This document shows positions 1-8,133 of a stretch of DNA of 54,071 nt, in pieces. This stretch comes from Bacteroidales bacterium (GTDB lineage: Bacteria; Bacteroidota; Bacteroidia; Bacteroidales; VadinHA17). Every line of letters begins with the position of its first letter. Positions within the stretch are counted from its first letter, which is position 1. The stretch is taken from positions 1 to 54,071 of the forward strand of contig JAFGXX010000001.1 in the NCBI GenBank assembly GCA_016936435.1, given 5' to 3'. The position numbers and the translations under genes were made by a program. The notes below the pieces were generated by a model. It did no database searches. It had not been told where the DNA came from and was given only the letters and a program-made list of their open reading frames with translations.

Positions 1-318
1 ACCAACCTGGTAAAAAATTCAATCGATGCCATGCCCGAAGGCGGGTCAATAAAAATTATCCTTGAAGACACCATCAGTGACGTCAGCATAACAGTAAGCG
101 ACACGGGAACAGGAATCAGGGAAGAAGACAGGTCCAAGATATTTGAACCCTTCTTTACAACCAAGGGACTCGGGAAAGGAACAGGTCTGGGGCTGGCAAC
201 AGCATATGGCATAGTAAAGATGCACAAAGGTCAGATCACCGTCGAATCAAACGATGATCCTGTCAAAGGACCTGCGGGGACAAGTTTTAAGATAGTACTG
301 CCAAGGAGAAAAGAGTAA
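1..318 (+). CDS. Sensor histidine kinase, C-terminal ATPase end (5' truncated)
   Basis: The reading frame is open from base 1, so the gene starts outside the window. The visible part is an almost complete HATPase_c domain: an N-box ([11 protein letters not shown]) at the very edge, the G1 box DTGTGI, the F-box FEPFFTTK and the G2 box [13 protein letters not shown]. These are the ATP-binding motifs of class I histidine kinases, which phosphorylate a receiver domain. A lone receiver begins 32 bases downstream and a receiver-kinase follows, so the three genes probably form one phosphorelay operon. The sensing domain cannot be seen, so the stimulus is unknown; the neighbouring rex and hydrogenase maturase genes make a redox or hydrogen-related input plausible, which is inference. 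Confidence 0.93.
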   Translation, partial: TNLVKNSIDAMPEGGSIKIILEDTISDVSITVSDTGTGIREEDRSKIFEPFFTTKGLGKGTGLGLATAYGIVKMHKGQITVESNDDPVKGPAGTSFKIVLPRRKE

Positions 319-350
319 TTTTTAACAAATTTTACGAACTTTACGGTGAA

Positions 351-746
351 ATGAAAAAAGGTGATTACACCATACTTATAGCTGATGATGATCCCGACTA
401 TCTTTTTCAGACCGTTTATGTCCTGAAAAAGGCAGGGTATAAAACCATCGCAGTTGAGAGCCAGGCGGAAGCAGAATCGGTGTTGTCGAAATTTAAACCC
501 GATCTGGCCATCTTTGACCTCATGATGGAAAATGATGACAGCGGTTTTATCCTTTGCTACCGGCTTAAAAGAAAATATCCCGAAGTCCCTGTAATCCTCG
601 CCACAGCTGTTGCAAGAGAGACAGGTATGTCATTCAGCCTCGACTCGGAAACGGAAAAATCATGGATCAGGGCCGACAGGTATCTCGAAAAGGGCATCAG
701 GGCTGATCAACTCGACCAGGAGATTATGAAACTGTTAAAACTGTAA
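351..746 (+). CDS. Stand-alone response regulator receiver protein
   Basis: This 131-residue protein is essentially one receiver (REC) domain. The acidic pocket (ADDD, residues 11-14), the phospho-acceptor D56 in FDLMM, T85 in the LATA strand and K114 in LEKG are all present. The residue after the lysine is Gly instead of the usual Pro. There is an extended stretch (about residues 88-108) between the fourth strand and K114, longer than in CheY. No DNA-binding or enzymatic output domain follows, so it probably acts by protein contact or as a phosphate shuttle between the flanking kinases. It lies 32 bases after the upstream kinase and one base before the next gene, which indicates co-transcription. 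Confidence 0.88.
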   Translation: MKKGDYTILIADDDPDYLFQTVYVLKKAGYKTIAVESQAEAESVLSKFKPDLAIFDLMMENDDSGFILCYRLKRKYPEVPVILATAVARETGMSFSLDSETEKSWIRADRYLEKGIRADQLDQEIMKLLKL

Positions 747-747
747 A

Positions 748-1884
748 ATGGGAGTGCTGAAAGTCCTGGTAATCGATGATGAACCCGGAATCCGCTCGGG
801 TGTAACCCGTATATTAAATAATTTTAAGGTTACCTATCCTTTTATGGATGAGGATTTTTCCTTTGAAGTAACGGAAGCCCCCACAGGAGAAGAAGGTATA
901 AGATTTATTGAGACCGATAAGCCCGACATCATATTGCTCGACAATAAACTTCCAGGTATTCAGGGAGTTGAGGTGCTTGAATATATACGTGAGAGAAAAT
1001 ATGACATCGTTGTTGCAATGATCACATCGTATGCTTCACTCGATGTCGCCATAAGGGCTACACGCGACGGAGCGACCGATTTTATTCCCAAACCCTTCAC
1101 TCCGCAGGAACTTAAATCGAGCATCGAAAATATTACTAAACAGCTGTATCTCCGTAAGGTAACCGACAGACTCAAACAGGAAGGTAAAAAGGTGAGATAT
1201 CAGTTTCTTTCGGTACTCTCACATGAACTTAAAGCACCACTTAATGCCCTGGAAGGATACCTCAGGATGATGCAGGAAAAACAGGCCGGCGACAGGATTG
1301 ACGACTATGCTGACCATATCGACAGGTCGCTCCAGCGGATACAGGGTATGAGAAACCTTATCATGGACCTTCTCGACTTCACCAAGATACGGCTGGAACG
1401 AAAGGAGGAGAAAATCCAGGAAGTTGACCTGGCTGAAGTAGCAAGAGCTGCAGTTGTTACAGTTCAGCCATATGCAATCCAGATGGAGGTCACGATAACC
1501 CTCGACATAAAGAACGAATCAAAATTAATGGCTGACCCTGAGGACATGGAGATCATTTTCAACAACCTTATCTCCAATGCGGTCAAGTACAATAAATTCG
1601 GGGGCAAAGCCGAAATAATGATCGACAGCACCGACAATGAAGTGTTCCTGGTTTTCAGTGATACCGGGATCGGTATTTCCGGGGCCGACAGGGAGAACCT
1701 CTTCAGGGAATTCATGAGAGTCAGGAATGAAAGGACAAAGCACATCTCAGGAAGCGGACTGGGATTATCAATTGTAAAAAAAGTTGTCGAACTTTATCAC
1801 GGGACTATCAAGGTTGACAGTACTCCTGATCTGGGAACCATGTTTACGATACGTCTGCCAAGGAAGCAATTTAATATATCTTAA
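748..1884 (+). CDS. Response regulator-histidine kinase fusion (REC-HisKA-HATPase)
   Basis: The domain order is reversed relative to common hybrid kinases. An N-terminal receiver (about residues 1-125; VIDDE, D65 in LLDNKLPG, K115 in IPKPF) comes first. A short coiled linker follows, then a HisKA dimerisation helix with H159 in FLSVLSHELKAPL, and a HATPase_c domain (N-box IIFNNLISNAVKYN, G1 DTGIGI, G2 GSGLGLSIV). No transmembrane segment or periplasmic sensor is visible, so the protein should be cytoplasmic and controlled through its receiver, probably by the upstream kinase. The start is one base after the stop of the lone receiver, and rex starts 7 bases after its own stop. The final target of the phosphate is not evident, because no DNA-binding domain is encoded nearby. 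Confidence 0.92.
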   Translation: MGVLKVLVIDDEPGIRSGVTRILNNFKVTYPFMDEDFSFEVTEAPTGEEGIRFIETDKPDIILLDNKLPGIQGVEVLEYIRERKYDIVVAMITSYASLDVAIRATRDGATDFIPKPFTPQELKSSIENITKQLYLRKVTDRLKQEGKKVRYQFLSVLSHELKAPLNALEGYLRMMQEKQAGDRIDDYADHIDRSLQRIQGMRNLIMDLLDFTKIRLERKEEKIQEVDLAEVARAAVVTVQPYAIQMEVTITLDIKNESKLMADPEDMEIIFNNLISNAVKYNKFGGKAEIMIDSTDNEVFLVFSDTGIGISGADRENLFREFMRVRNERTKHISGSGLGLSIVKKVVELYHGTIKVDSTPDLGTMFTIRLPRKQFNIS

Positions 1885-1891
1885 TATAACT

Positions 1892-2515
1892 ATGAAACTA
1901 CCGGGAAAAACTGTAGAGAGACTCAGCGAGTACAGAAGGACCCTTCTGGAATGTCTCAATGAAAAGAAAAATTTCATTTTTTCACATGATCTTGCGGCCC
2001 GACTGCAGATAACGGCGGTTCAGGTCCGACGCGACCTGATGCTGATAGGATATTCGTCTGTTCACCGGAAAGGTTATGATGTAAAAGATCTTATCGAAAA
2101 GATAAGTACCATAATAGATTCTGAATCAGGCCTTAATGTGGCTGTGATAGGGATCGGTAACCTTGGACGGGCAGTGGCAGGTTATTTTAAAGGTAAGAGA
2201 TCCAAACTCAATCTGGTAGCCTCATTTGATAATGACCCTCAAAAAGTGAACAAGGTTATTTCAGGAGTGAAATGCTATCCTCATTCTGAAATGGAAAAGA
2301 TCATAAAGGAACTCAATATAACCATAGCAATCCTTACGGTGCCCCCTGATTATGCAAGAGAGACTGCAGAAGAAGCTGTCAGATATGGCATAAGGGGGAT
2401 AATGAACTTCACCACCATCCCGCTCAATGTTCCCTCATGGGTATATCTTGAGGAATATGACATGATAACTTCTATCGAAAAAGTCGCATATTTCGTCAAG
2501 GAAAATATCCTTTAG
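1892..2515 (+). CDS. rex: Redox-sensing transcriptional repressor Rex
   Basis: Rex proteins bind operators when NADH/NAD+ is low and release DNA when NADH rises, controlling fermentation and hydrogenase genes in many anaerobes. The protein has an N-terminal winged helix (VERLSEYRRTLLECL, then a recognition region with ITAVQVRRDLMLIGY, residues about 1-75) and a Rossmann domain with the dinucleotide motif GIGNLG near residue 85. The C-terminal helix (SIEKVAYFV) is the one that swaps between subunits in known Rex dimers. The ATG at 1892 was chosen because it gives the family N-terminus (MKLPGKTVERL) and about 207 residues; longer in-frame starts would overlap the upstream kinase by over 90 bases. 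It is coupled to the kinase genes and followed 15 bases later by a ribF-like gene. Confidence 0.93.
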   Translation: MKLPGKTVERLSEYRRTLLECLNEKKNFIFSHDLAARLQITAVQVRRDLMLIGYSSVHRKGYDVKDLIEKISTIIDSESGLNVAVIGIGNLGRAVAGYFKGKRSKLNLVASFDNDPQKVNKVISGVKCYPHSEMEKIIKELNITIAILTVPPDYARETAEEAVRYGIRGIMNFTTIPLNVPSWVYLEEYDMITSIEKVAYFVKENIL

Positions 2516-2530
2516 TCATCCGGCTTTCTT

Positions 2531-3442
2531 ATGAGGATATTCAGTGGGTTTGAAAAGGTGGCGGAAATAAGGAATCCCGTTGTGACTACAGGTTCATTTG
2601 ACGGAGTCCATATCGGGCATAAAACAATTCTTAACAGGTTGAAAATGCTTGCCGGGAATTATGGTGGCGAATCGGTTCTAATCACCTTCCATCCTCATCC
2701 GAGGAAGATACTATACCCCGATACTGCAGGGAAAGATCTTAAAATGATCAATTCGAAGGAGGAAAAATTTGAACTCCTGCGGAAAGCAGGTCTGGATAAC
2801 CTTATTGTGGTAGAGTTTACAAAAGATTTTTCGAAAACGACAAGTGAAGAATTTGTCCGCGATTACCTTCACGGTATATTAAGGGCCAGAGTGGTGGTTG
2901 CAGGATTCAACCATCATTTCGGATTCAACAAGGAAGGCGATTACAGGCAACTGTGGGGATGGAGAGAAAAGTATAATTTCGAAGCAGAGGAGATACCCGA
3001 ACAGGAAGTATATAATGAAACAGTAAGCTCAACAAAGATACGTAAAGCTATAAGCGAAGGATATATTCAGAGAGCCAATGCATACCTCGACCATTATTAT
3101 ATGATAATGGGAGTTCCTGAGGATTACAATGCTTTTGCTGCTGTTCCCTTCCTGAAGGTTCCGCTGACGGATGAATGTAAGTTGCTGCCCGCTACAGGTA
3201 TATATGCTGTTACCGCCGTTGCAGGAGAAAAAATTGCAAAGGGTATGGTTGTCATAAACATGCTGCCCGGAGGTGACCAGGAAGTACTTCTTCATCTTCT
3301 TGAAGATCAGCCCGGCTTTAAAGGTGAAAGCATAAAACTATTGTTCCAGAAGATGATCCATGGAATGGTGATGTTTGACAGCATAAATGTTGTGCCTGAA
3401 CTCGAAAGGGCCAGGGCCGACATTAAAGAGCTCATATACTGA
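2531..3442 (+). CDS. ribF: RibF-like FAD synthetase with degenerate riboflavin kinase half
   Basis: RibF normally phosphorylates riboflavin to FMN (C-terminal domain) and adenylylates FMN to FAD (N-terminal domain). The N-terminal nucleotidyltransferase domain looks intact: GSFDGVHIGH (residues 21-30), TFHPHPRK (53-60), GFNHHFGF and SSTKIR (167-172). The C-terminal half still follows the kinase fold (LLPATGIYAV, FDSINVVPEL) but lacks the GRxxGFPTAN nucleotide loop, replaced at about 197-213. It also lacks the Glu two residues before the HLL strand that acts in catalysis. The protein is therefore probably an FMN adenylyltransferase only; this is inferred from motif comparison by memory. Its position between rex and hydG suggests flavin supply for hydrogenase or bifurcating partner enzymes, or a paralog with a regulatory role. 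Confidence 0.82.
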   Translation: MRIFSGFEKVAEIRNPVVTTGSFDGVHIGHKTILNRLKMLAGNYGGESVLITFHPHPRKILYPDTAGKDLKMINSKEEKFELLRKAGLDNLIVVEFTKDFSKTTSEEFVRDYLHGILRARVVVAGFNHHFGFNKEGDYRQLWGWREKYNFEAEEIPEQEVYNETVSSTKIRKAISEGYIQRANAYLDHYYMIMGVPEDYNAFAAVPFLKVPLTDECKLLPATGIYAVTAVAGEKIAKGMVVINMLPGGDQEVLLHLLEDQPGFKGESIKLLFQKMIHGMVMFDSINVVPELERARADIKELIY

Positions 3443-3474
3443 TAAGGATCATGCCGGAAACCAGCAATATCTGT

Positions 3475-3482
3475 TAATTTTG
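3475..3482 (+). promoter_or_regulatory. Candidate Bacteroidota -7 promoter element upstream of hydG
   Basis: TAATTTTG matches the Bacteroidota TAnnTTTG consensus exactly and lies 23 bases before the hydG ATG, inside the 63-base gap after the ribF-like gene. No clear TTTG -33 element is present at the expected distance, so the assignment is tentative. Confidence 0.4.
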
Positions 3483-3505
3483 TACCAGAAAAGAAAATAA
3501 TAATA

Positions 3506-4930
3506 ATGCGATTTAAACCTGAGAAACTTAGTATTCCGGATCAAAGAATGAAACCATTCATCGATCCTGATGAGATATGGAGATTCATTAATAATACCAA
3601 ACCCGACAAACAGAGGGTCAGAGACGTAATTGCAAGGTCGCTTGACAAGAACAGGCTCACCATGGAAGAGACCGCGGTACTTGTCAATTCCATGGGCACA
3701 GACCTGGAAGATGAGATACGCCATGGTGCAAAAGAACTCAAGGAGAAAGTATATGGCAACAGGATCGTACTCTTTGCACCTCTCTACGTAGGTAACAAAT
3801 GCACCAACAACTGCCAGTACTGCGGATTCAGGATATCTAATAAGGAAGCAGTGAGGAAAACACTTACCGATGATGAGATAGTAAGGGAGGTGGAGGCCCT
3901 AGAGGATAACGGCCAGAAAAGGCTTATCCTGGTCTATGGTGAACACCCCGAATACAGCCCTGAATACATAGCCCATACGGTACGCCTGGTTTACAACATC
4001 AAGAAAGACCATGGGGAGATCCGAAGAGTAAACATCAATGCTGCACCGCTTGATATAGAAGGATTCCGTACCGTCGGTGAAGCAGGAATAGGTACTTACC
4101 AGGTTTTCCAGGAAACATATCATCCCGAGGCATATAAATGGTATCATCTGGGAGGGAAAAAGAAAGATTACGAATGGCGCCTGACTGCTCTCGACAGAGC
4201 ACAGGAAGCAGGTATTGATGATGTCGGGATAGGAGCACTGTTCGGCCTCTACGACTGGCGTTTCGAGGTTCTCGCCCTGGTAAGACATACAAATCATCTT
4301 GAAGCATGCTATAATGTGGGACCTCATACAATATCATTCCCCAGGATCAAGGATGCTCTCAGCCTTAATATCGACGGAAGATACCAGGTAAGCGACGACG
4401 ATTTCAAAAAACTGGTTCCGATACTGCGTCTGGCAGTTCCTTATACAGGAATGATCCTGACGGCAAGGGAAACACCCGACGTGAGGAGAGAAGTTTTACA
4501 GTACGGTGTGTCTCAGATAGACGGAGGCACAAAACTTGAACTGGGTTCATATTCAGACTCAAGAAATGAGGAACAAAATCTTAACAGGGAACAGTTCAAA
4601 ATCAATGATTCAAGATCCCTTTCGGAAGTCATCGACGAACTGCTTGAAAATGATTATATCCCGTCATTCTGCACTTCGTGTTATCGCATGGGCAGGACAG
4701 GAGAACATTTTATGGAATTCTCTGTCCCCGGTTTCATCAAGCGTTTCTGTACTCCGAATGCCATACTGACCCTTTCGGAATACATCTGCGATTATGCAAC
4801 GGAACCCGTGGCTGAGAAGGGCTGGAAGGTAATTGAAAAGAACCTGAAGACACTCGACGAAAGCGTTGAAAAATCAACACGCGAAAAGATTGAACGGATA
4901 AAAAATGGTGAACGGGATCTATATTTCTGA
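3506..4930 (+). CDS. hydG: [FeFe]-hydrogenase maturase HydG (radical SAM tyrosine lyase)
   Basis: HydG cleaves tyrosine to p-cresol and makes the CO- and CN-bearing iron synthon for the hydrogenase H-cluster. The SAM cluster motif is C99-x3-C103-x2-C106 (NKCTNNCQYCGF). The diagnostic second-cluster motif CX2CX22C is present at C389, C392 and C415 (SFCTSCYR...RFCTPNA), which separates HydG from the shorter ThiH. The length of 474 residues is typical for HydG. The ATG at 3506 gives a normal N-terminus. It may be transcribed with the TM1266-like gene 48 bases downstream; hydE is encoded about 3.2 kb away on the other strand, while HydF and the hydrogenase are not in the window. Presence of HydG implies an [FeFe] hydrogenase elsewhere in this genome. 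Confidence 0.95.
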   Translation: MRFKPEKLSIPDQRMKPFIDPDEIWRFINNTKPDKQRVRDVIARSLDKNRLTMEETAVLVNSMGTDLEDEIRHGAKELKEKVYGNRIVLFAPLYVGNKCTNNCQYCGFRISNKEAVRKTLTDDEIVREVEALEDNGQKRLILVYGEHPEYSPEYIAHTVRLVYNIKKDHGEIRRVNINAAPLDIEGFRTVGEAGIGTYQVFQETYHPEAYKWYHLGGKKKDYEWRLTALDRAQEAGIDDVGIGALFGLYDWRFEVLALVRHTNHLEACYNVGPHTISFPRIKDALSLNIDGRYQVSDDDFKKLVPILRLAVPYTGMILTARETPDVRREVLQYGVSQIDGGTKLELGSYSDSRNEEQNLNREQFKINDSRSLSEVIDELLENDYIPSFCTSCYRMGRTGEHFMEFSVPGFIKRFCTPNAILTLSEYICDYATEPVAEKGWKVIEKNLKTLDESVEKSTREKIERIKNGERDLYF

Positions 4931-4978
4931 TTATTTACAGATAGAAAAGGAGCTAAATATCAGTTAATTAAAAGAAAA

Positions 4979-5497
4979 ATGATAAAGATACTCGGAATTA
5001 AGATAGTTGACAGGATAAGGGAAGCCGGCTTAACACAGGACATACTGTCAAAGTATGCCGGAGTGATAACAACGAGGCTCGGTTTTCATGAGGTGACCGA
5101 CAGCGTATGCAGCAGGGAAGCCTGTATGATCCTTCACCTCAGGGATGATGGGGAAGAGTCAGTTAGCCTGATAACAGAACTGGAACAACTTGGAGGGATA
5201 GTAATTAAACAGATGTTGTTCGACGATAGACCAGCAGCTTCAGCTGAATTTGAGGAACCGATAGCTTTAATCGGTATCCTTGTTCCCAAAGATCCCTCCA
5301 TCGTCAGGTCGGTCCAGAAGATCCTTACTTCATATGGATGTAATATAAGCACAAGACTTGGAGTGAACGAGACAATGTACGGAGAACCTGCAGGTCTGAT
5401 CATACTCGAACTCACCGGCGATCAGAAACAGAGAATGCTTCTTTACAGGGACCTGTCATCCATGAAAGGATTGATGGTGAAGAGTATAAGTTATTAA
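4979..5497 (+). CDS. Two-domain TM1266-like (iron-only hydrogenase system) ACT regulator
   Basis: The C-terminal half (about residues 93-172) resembles the TM1266 family of small ACT-fold proteins that sit in [FeFe]-hydrogenase loci. The N-terminal half (about 1-85) appears to be a second, diverged copy. The clearest internal match is TTRLGFHEV (31-39) against STRLGVNET (124-132), each following an amphipathic helix and preceding a hydrophobic strand. Known family members are about 80-90 residues, so this 172-residue protein is roughly a tandem duplication. ACT domains usually bind small ligands, often amino acids, but no ligand is established here. Tyrosine is an attractive guess, since it is HydG's substrate. 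The gene follows hydG and ends convergently 19 bases from the M14 peptidase gene. Confidence 0.8.
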   Translation: MIKILGIKIVDRIREAGLTQDILSKYAGVITTRLGFHEVTDSVCSREACMILHLRDDGEESVSLITELEQLGGIVIKQMLFDDRPAASAEFEEPIALIGILVPKDPSIVRSVQKILTSYGCNISTRLGVNETMYGEPAGLIILELTGDQKQRMLLYRDLSSMKGLMVKSISY

Positions 5498-5516
5498 AGT
5501 ATCTGCCTGTCTGTCT

Positions 5517-8057
5517 TTATATCACCTGTCCGAAAAACAGGGCATTAAGGAATATTTTCGATGACCCGTACCAGATAGCTCTGAAGTTGGTGTTATCGTA
5601 TATCGAAATTATATTCCGCCCGTGAATACTTGCAAACGGGGCGCCTTCAAGCCTCTTCAGGTTCTTTTCAGTACAATAACCGCTCAGAAGCGGTGAGGCG
5701 GCATATTTCACAGGGTTGTTATATATACCAGCATCTGGCTTCGCTATCTGGGTTCCCGATTTGAAAACAGGTAGCCGGTCTCTCGTATAACCGTAACACA
5801 GGGGATGAGTAAGATCCAGCCGGACTTCAAATATTGAACCGGGAATGCTGTTGGCTGCACTGTTGGCGGATCTGTCGGCATATACACCTGAAACTATATT
5901 CGACTCAGCAGACGAAACATATTGAATATCTGTCAGTTTGTTTCTTGCGAGCCAGCTGTTGCCTCCCTTGTAGCCGATTACGACACCACCTTCTCCTGTC
6001 CATCTCCTGATGTTCTCAACACCCGACTGTGATATAGAGGGAGAACCGGTGATTATTAATACGTTGTATTTGGAGATATTGGCTGAAGCGAATCTTGAAC
6101 TGTTTATCATGGTTACCGGGATATTGAACCTTGTATCAAGCATGTGCCATATTTCCCCGGCATCGCCGCCTGCCGCACCGTCGCCCACTATCATGGCAAC
6201 AGATGGTTTTTCGAGAACGGCAAAGCTTCCGCTTCCCAGATCCATACCTGTTTCCGTATATCCGGTGCTTACCCCGTATACCGTAAGACCACATTCTGCT
6301 GCAACTGACCTTATGAGTTCTTTCAGTTCGCTGCTGCCGGTTTTCTGACCCCCAACGGGGATCATTATTGTACCGTAGGAGAATTTGTGATTCAGTTCGT
6401 TATTGGCGAAGGCAAATTCCTTTTTTGCAACTTTGGCTACCACTCCTGCGTCGAGCAGGGTATAGAGAGCTTTTGGGGCAAGATATTCGTTCCATTCAAA
6501 CAGGTAGGCATAGGGTTCTGCAGATCCGGTAATTTTCCCTTCAACGACAGGACTGACATTTAGGATCGCGCCGCTAAGAGCTTCGGCTTCCTTTGTTGAT
6601 GAGAGGGCTGTAAACGGGATATTGAACGACATCGGAAGGTTCCAGGTCGAAATATCGTAGAAAGAACTGTCGGTAAATTCCTTTATTGGTTCGAAAAGGC
6701 TTCTTATAAACCTGTGCTCCGGCTGGTTCATCGGAACTATATAACTGTTGTCTGCACTGAATAGAATCCCATCCCTGGTGATATCTTTTTTCAAGGGATA
6801 TACTTTTATCCTGTGTCCCTGCAGTATCCTTATGAATTCTGATACTTTGTTCTTATCATCGGGGTCGGTAAACAGATAAGCCTTTACAGTATGTTTCGAA
6901 GCCTCTTCAAGAGCACTTTTATAGAAGTCTCTCTGGTGTTCCAGCAGCTTTTCCCTCATCTGTAATCCGGCCTCAAGGGTTGAAAGTGATACTGTTACCT
7001 GATTTCTTATGGCGAAGGGAAAGGAAAGCAAAAAACCTGGTGTCTCCCTCAGATGCCCTCTTACTCCTGCCTGTTCGAAAAGGATTCCGATAGAACCATG
7101 TATATCGGGGAATGATGAGCCTTTACCAAGGTAATAATCATCATAACCCTCTTCGGTGAAATAGAGGCTTCCTATCCTGTTAAGGTGTTTTTCGTGAAAT
7201 TTACCTATTTCTGCAGTAAGTTGCTGATTGACAGCGGGTGTTAAGGGGTTGTTCCTGCTCTGGATTCCGGGCATGTAGAAAAATGTGGCTGATGATCCCT
7301 GTTCATGATGGTCAGTATTAATATTGGGTCTCCAGCGGTAAAAAGCTTCGACTCTTCCCTTTGACTCCGGGTGCTGAAGCATGATATAATCGCGGTTGAG
7401 GTCGAACCAGTAATGATTTGTGCGGCCTCCCGGCCATGGTTCACTGAATTCCCATGAGTTCGGGTCAGGGTTATTGTTGAGGCTGCGTGCAAAGTTCACC
7501 CATGTTGAATGACGCTGGAAGCCGTCGGGGTTAAGGCAGGGATCGATCAGAATGACAGTTTTGGCCAGCAGATCGTCTATCTCTTTTCCTGTTGCGGCAA
7601 CCAGATAGTAGGCAACAACTGCTGATGAATTCGATGCACTCGACTCGTTTCCATGTATCCCGTATCCCAGTTTTATCACCAGGGGCATGGTTTTTAAATC
7701 TTTCTCTCCCGATTTGCCGGGATCTGAAAGTAACTGATGATCAAGCCGTATATTTTCCAGGTTTCTGATATTTTCGGGAGAACTGATTATCAGATGACCC
7801 AGGGGTCTTTTTTCATGGCTTCTCCCGTACTCCTCCCAGATAGCCCTGTCGGATACTTGTGCAAGTTCCATTATGTAAGCTACCAGCTTATCGTGGGAAA
7901 GGTGCCATTCCCCGACTTCATGTCCGAAAAATTCTGCAGGAGTTGTAACTGATTCGTCGAAATTTATATTTCCATTCAGGTAATAAGCGTTTGTAACCTG
8001 TGAAAAAGCCGGCATAATAAATGCGCTTAAAAGAAATGTGAACAGGATATTTTTCAT
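5517..8057 (-). CDS. Secreted M14-family zinc carboxypeptidase
   Basis: The 846-residue protein starts with a signal peptide (MKNILFTFLLSAFIMPAFSQ). The M14 zinc site is visible as H135 and E138 in IHGNES with a third ligand in TDHHEQG (H250 or H251). The substrate-binding motif NPDGF (about 176-180), DLNRDY and a candidate catalytic Glu in ILFEQAG are also present. M14 enzymes remove C-terminal residues or cleave peptide bonds in periplasmic or extracellular peptides. The last 350 residues look like the additional C-terminal alpha/beta domain of large Bacteroidota members, with a glutamine-amidotransferase-like flavour (IVGDGAAGG, NVLIITGS). It is the last gene of a minus-strand series C69-hydE-M14, 76 bases after hydE. 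Peptide release fits the amino-acid fermentation genes nearby. Confidence 0.88.
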   Translation of the reverse strand: MKNILFTFLLSAFIMPAFSQVTNAYYLNGNINFDESVTTPAEFFGHEVGEWHLSHDKLVAYIMELAQVSDRAIWEEYGRSHEKRPLGHLIISSPENIRNLENIRLDHQLLSDPGKSGEKDLKTMPLVIKLGYGIHGNESSASNSSAVVAYYLVAATGKEIDDLLAKTVILIDPCLNPDGFQRHSTWVNFARSLNNNPDPNSWEFSEPWPGGRTNHYWFDLNRDYIMLQHPESKGRVEAFYRWRPNINTDHHEQGSSATFFYMPGIQSRNNPLTPAVNQQLTAEIGKFHEKHLNRIGSLYFTEEGYDDYYLGKGSSFPDIHGSIGILFEQAGVRGHLRETPGFLLSFPFAIRNQVTVSLSTLEAGLQMREKLLEHQRDFYKSALEEASKHTVKAYLFTDPDDKNKVSEFIRILQGHRIKVYPLKKDITRDGILFSADNSYIVPMNQPEHRFIRSLFEPIKEFTDSSFYDISTWNLPMSFNIPFTALSSTKEAEALSGAILNVSPVVEGKITGSAEPYAYLFEWNEYLAPKALYTLLDAGVVAKVAKKEFAFANNELNHKFSYGTIMIPVGGQKTGSSELKELIRSVAAECGLTVYGVSTGYTETGMDLGSGSFAVLEKPSVAMIVGDGAAGGDAGEIWHMLDTRFNIPVTMINSSRFASANISKYNVLIITGSPSISQSGVENIRRWTGEGGVVIGYKGGNSWLARNKLTDIQYVSSAESNIVSGVYADRSANSAANSIPGSIFEVRLDLTHPLCYGYTRDRLPVFKSGTQIAKPDAGIYNNPVKYAASPLLSGYCTEKNLKRLEGAPFASIHGRNIISIYDNTNFRAIWYGSSKIFLNALFFGQVI

Positions 8058-8133
8058 TGTTGTATGTGTTTAACTGGGATAGTATAAGGTTTTAAGGTTG
8101 AGATATGATCCATAATTGATGAAAGCCAGCGGC

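Noticed and set aside
3506..4930. ThiH (2-iminoacetate synthase of thiamine synthesis) as an alternative to HydG
   Set aside because: The CX2CX22C second-cluster motif and 474-residue length are HydG features; thi genes are absent nearby.
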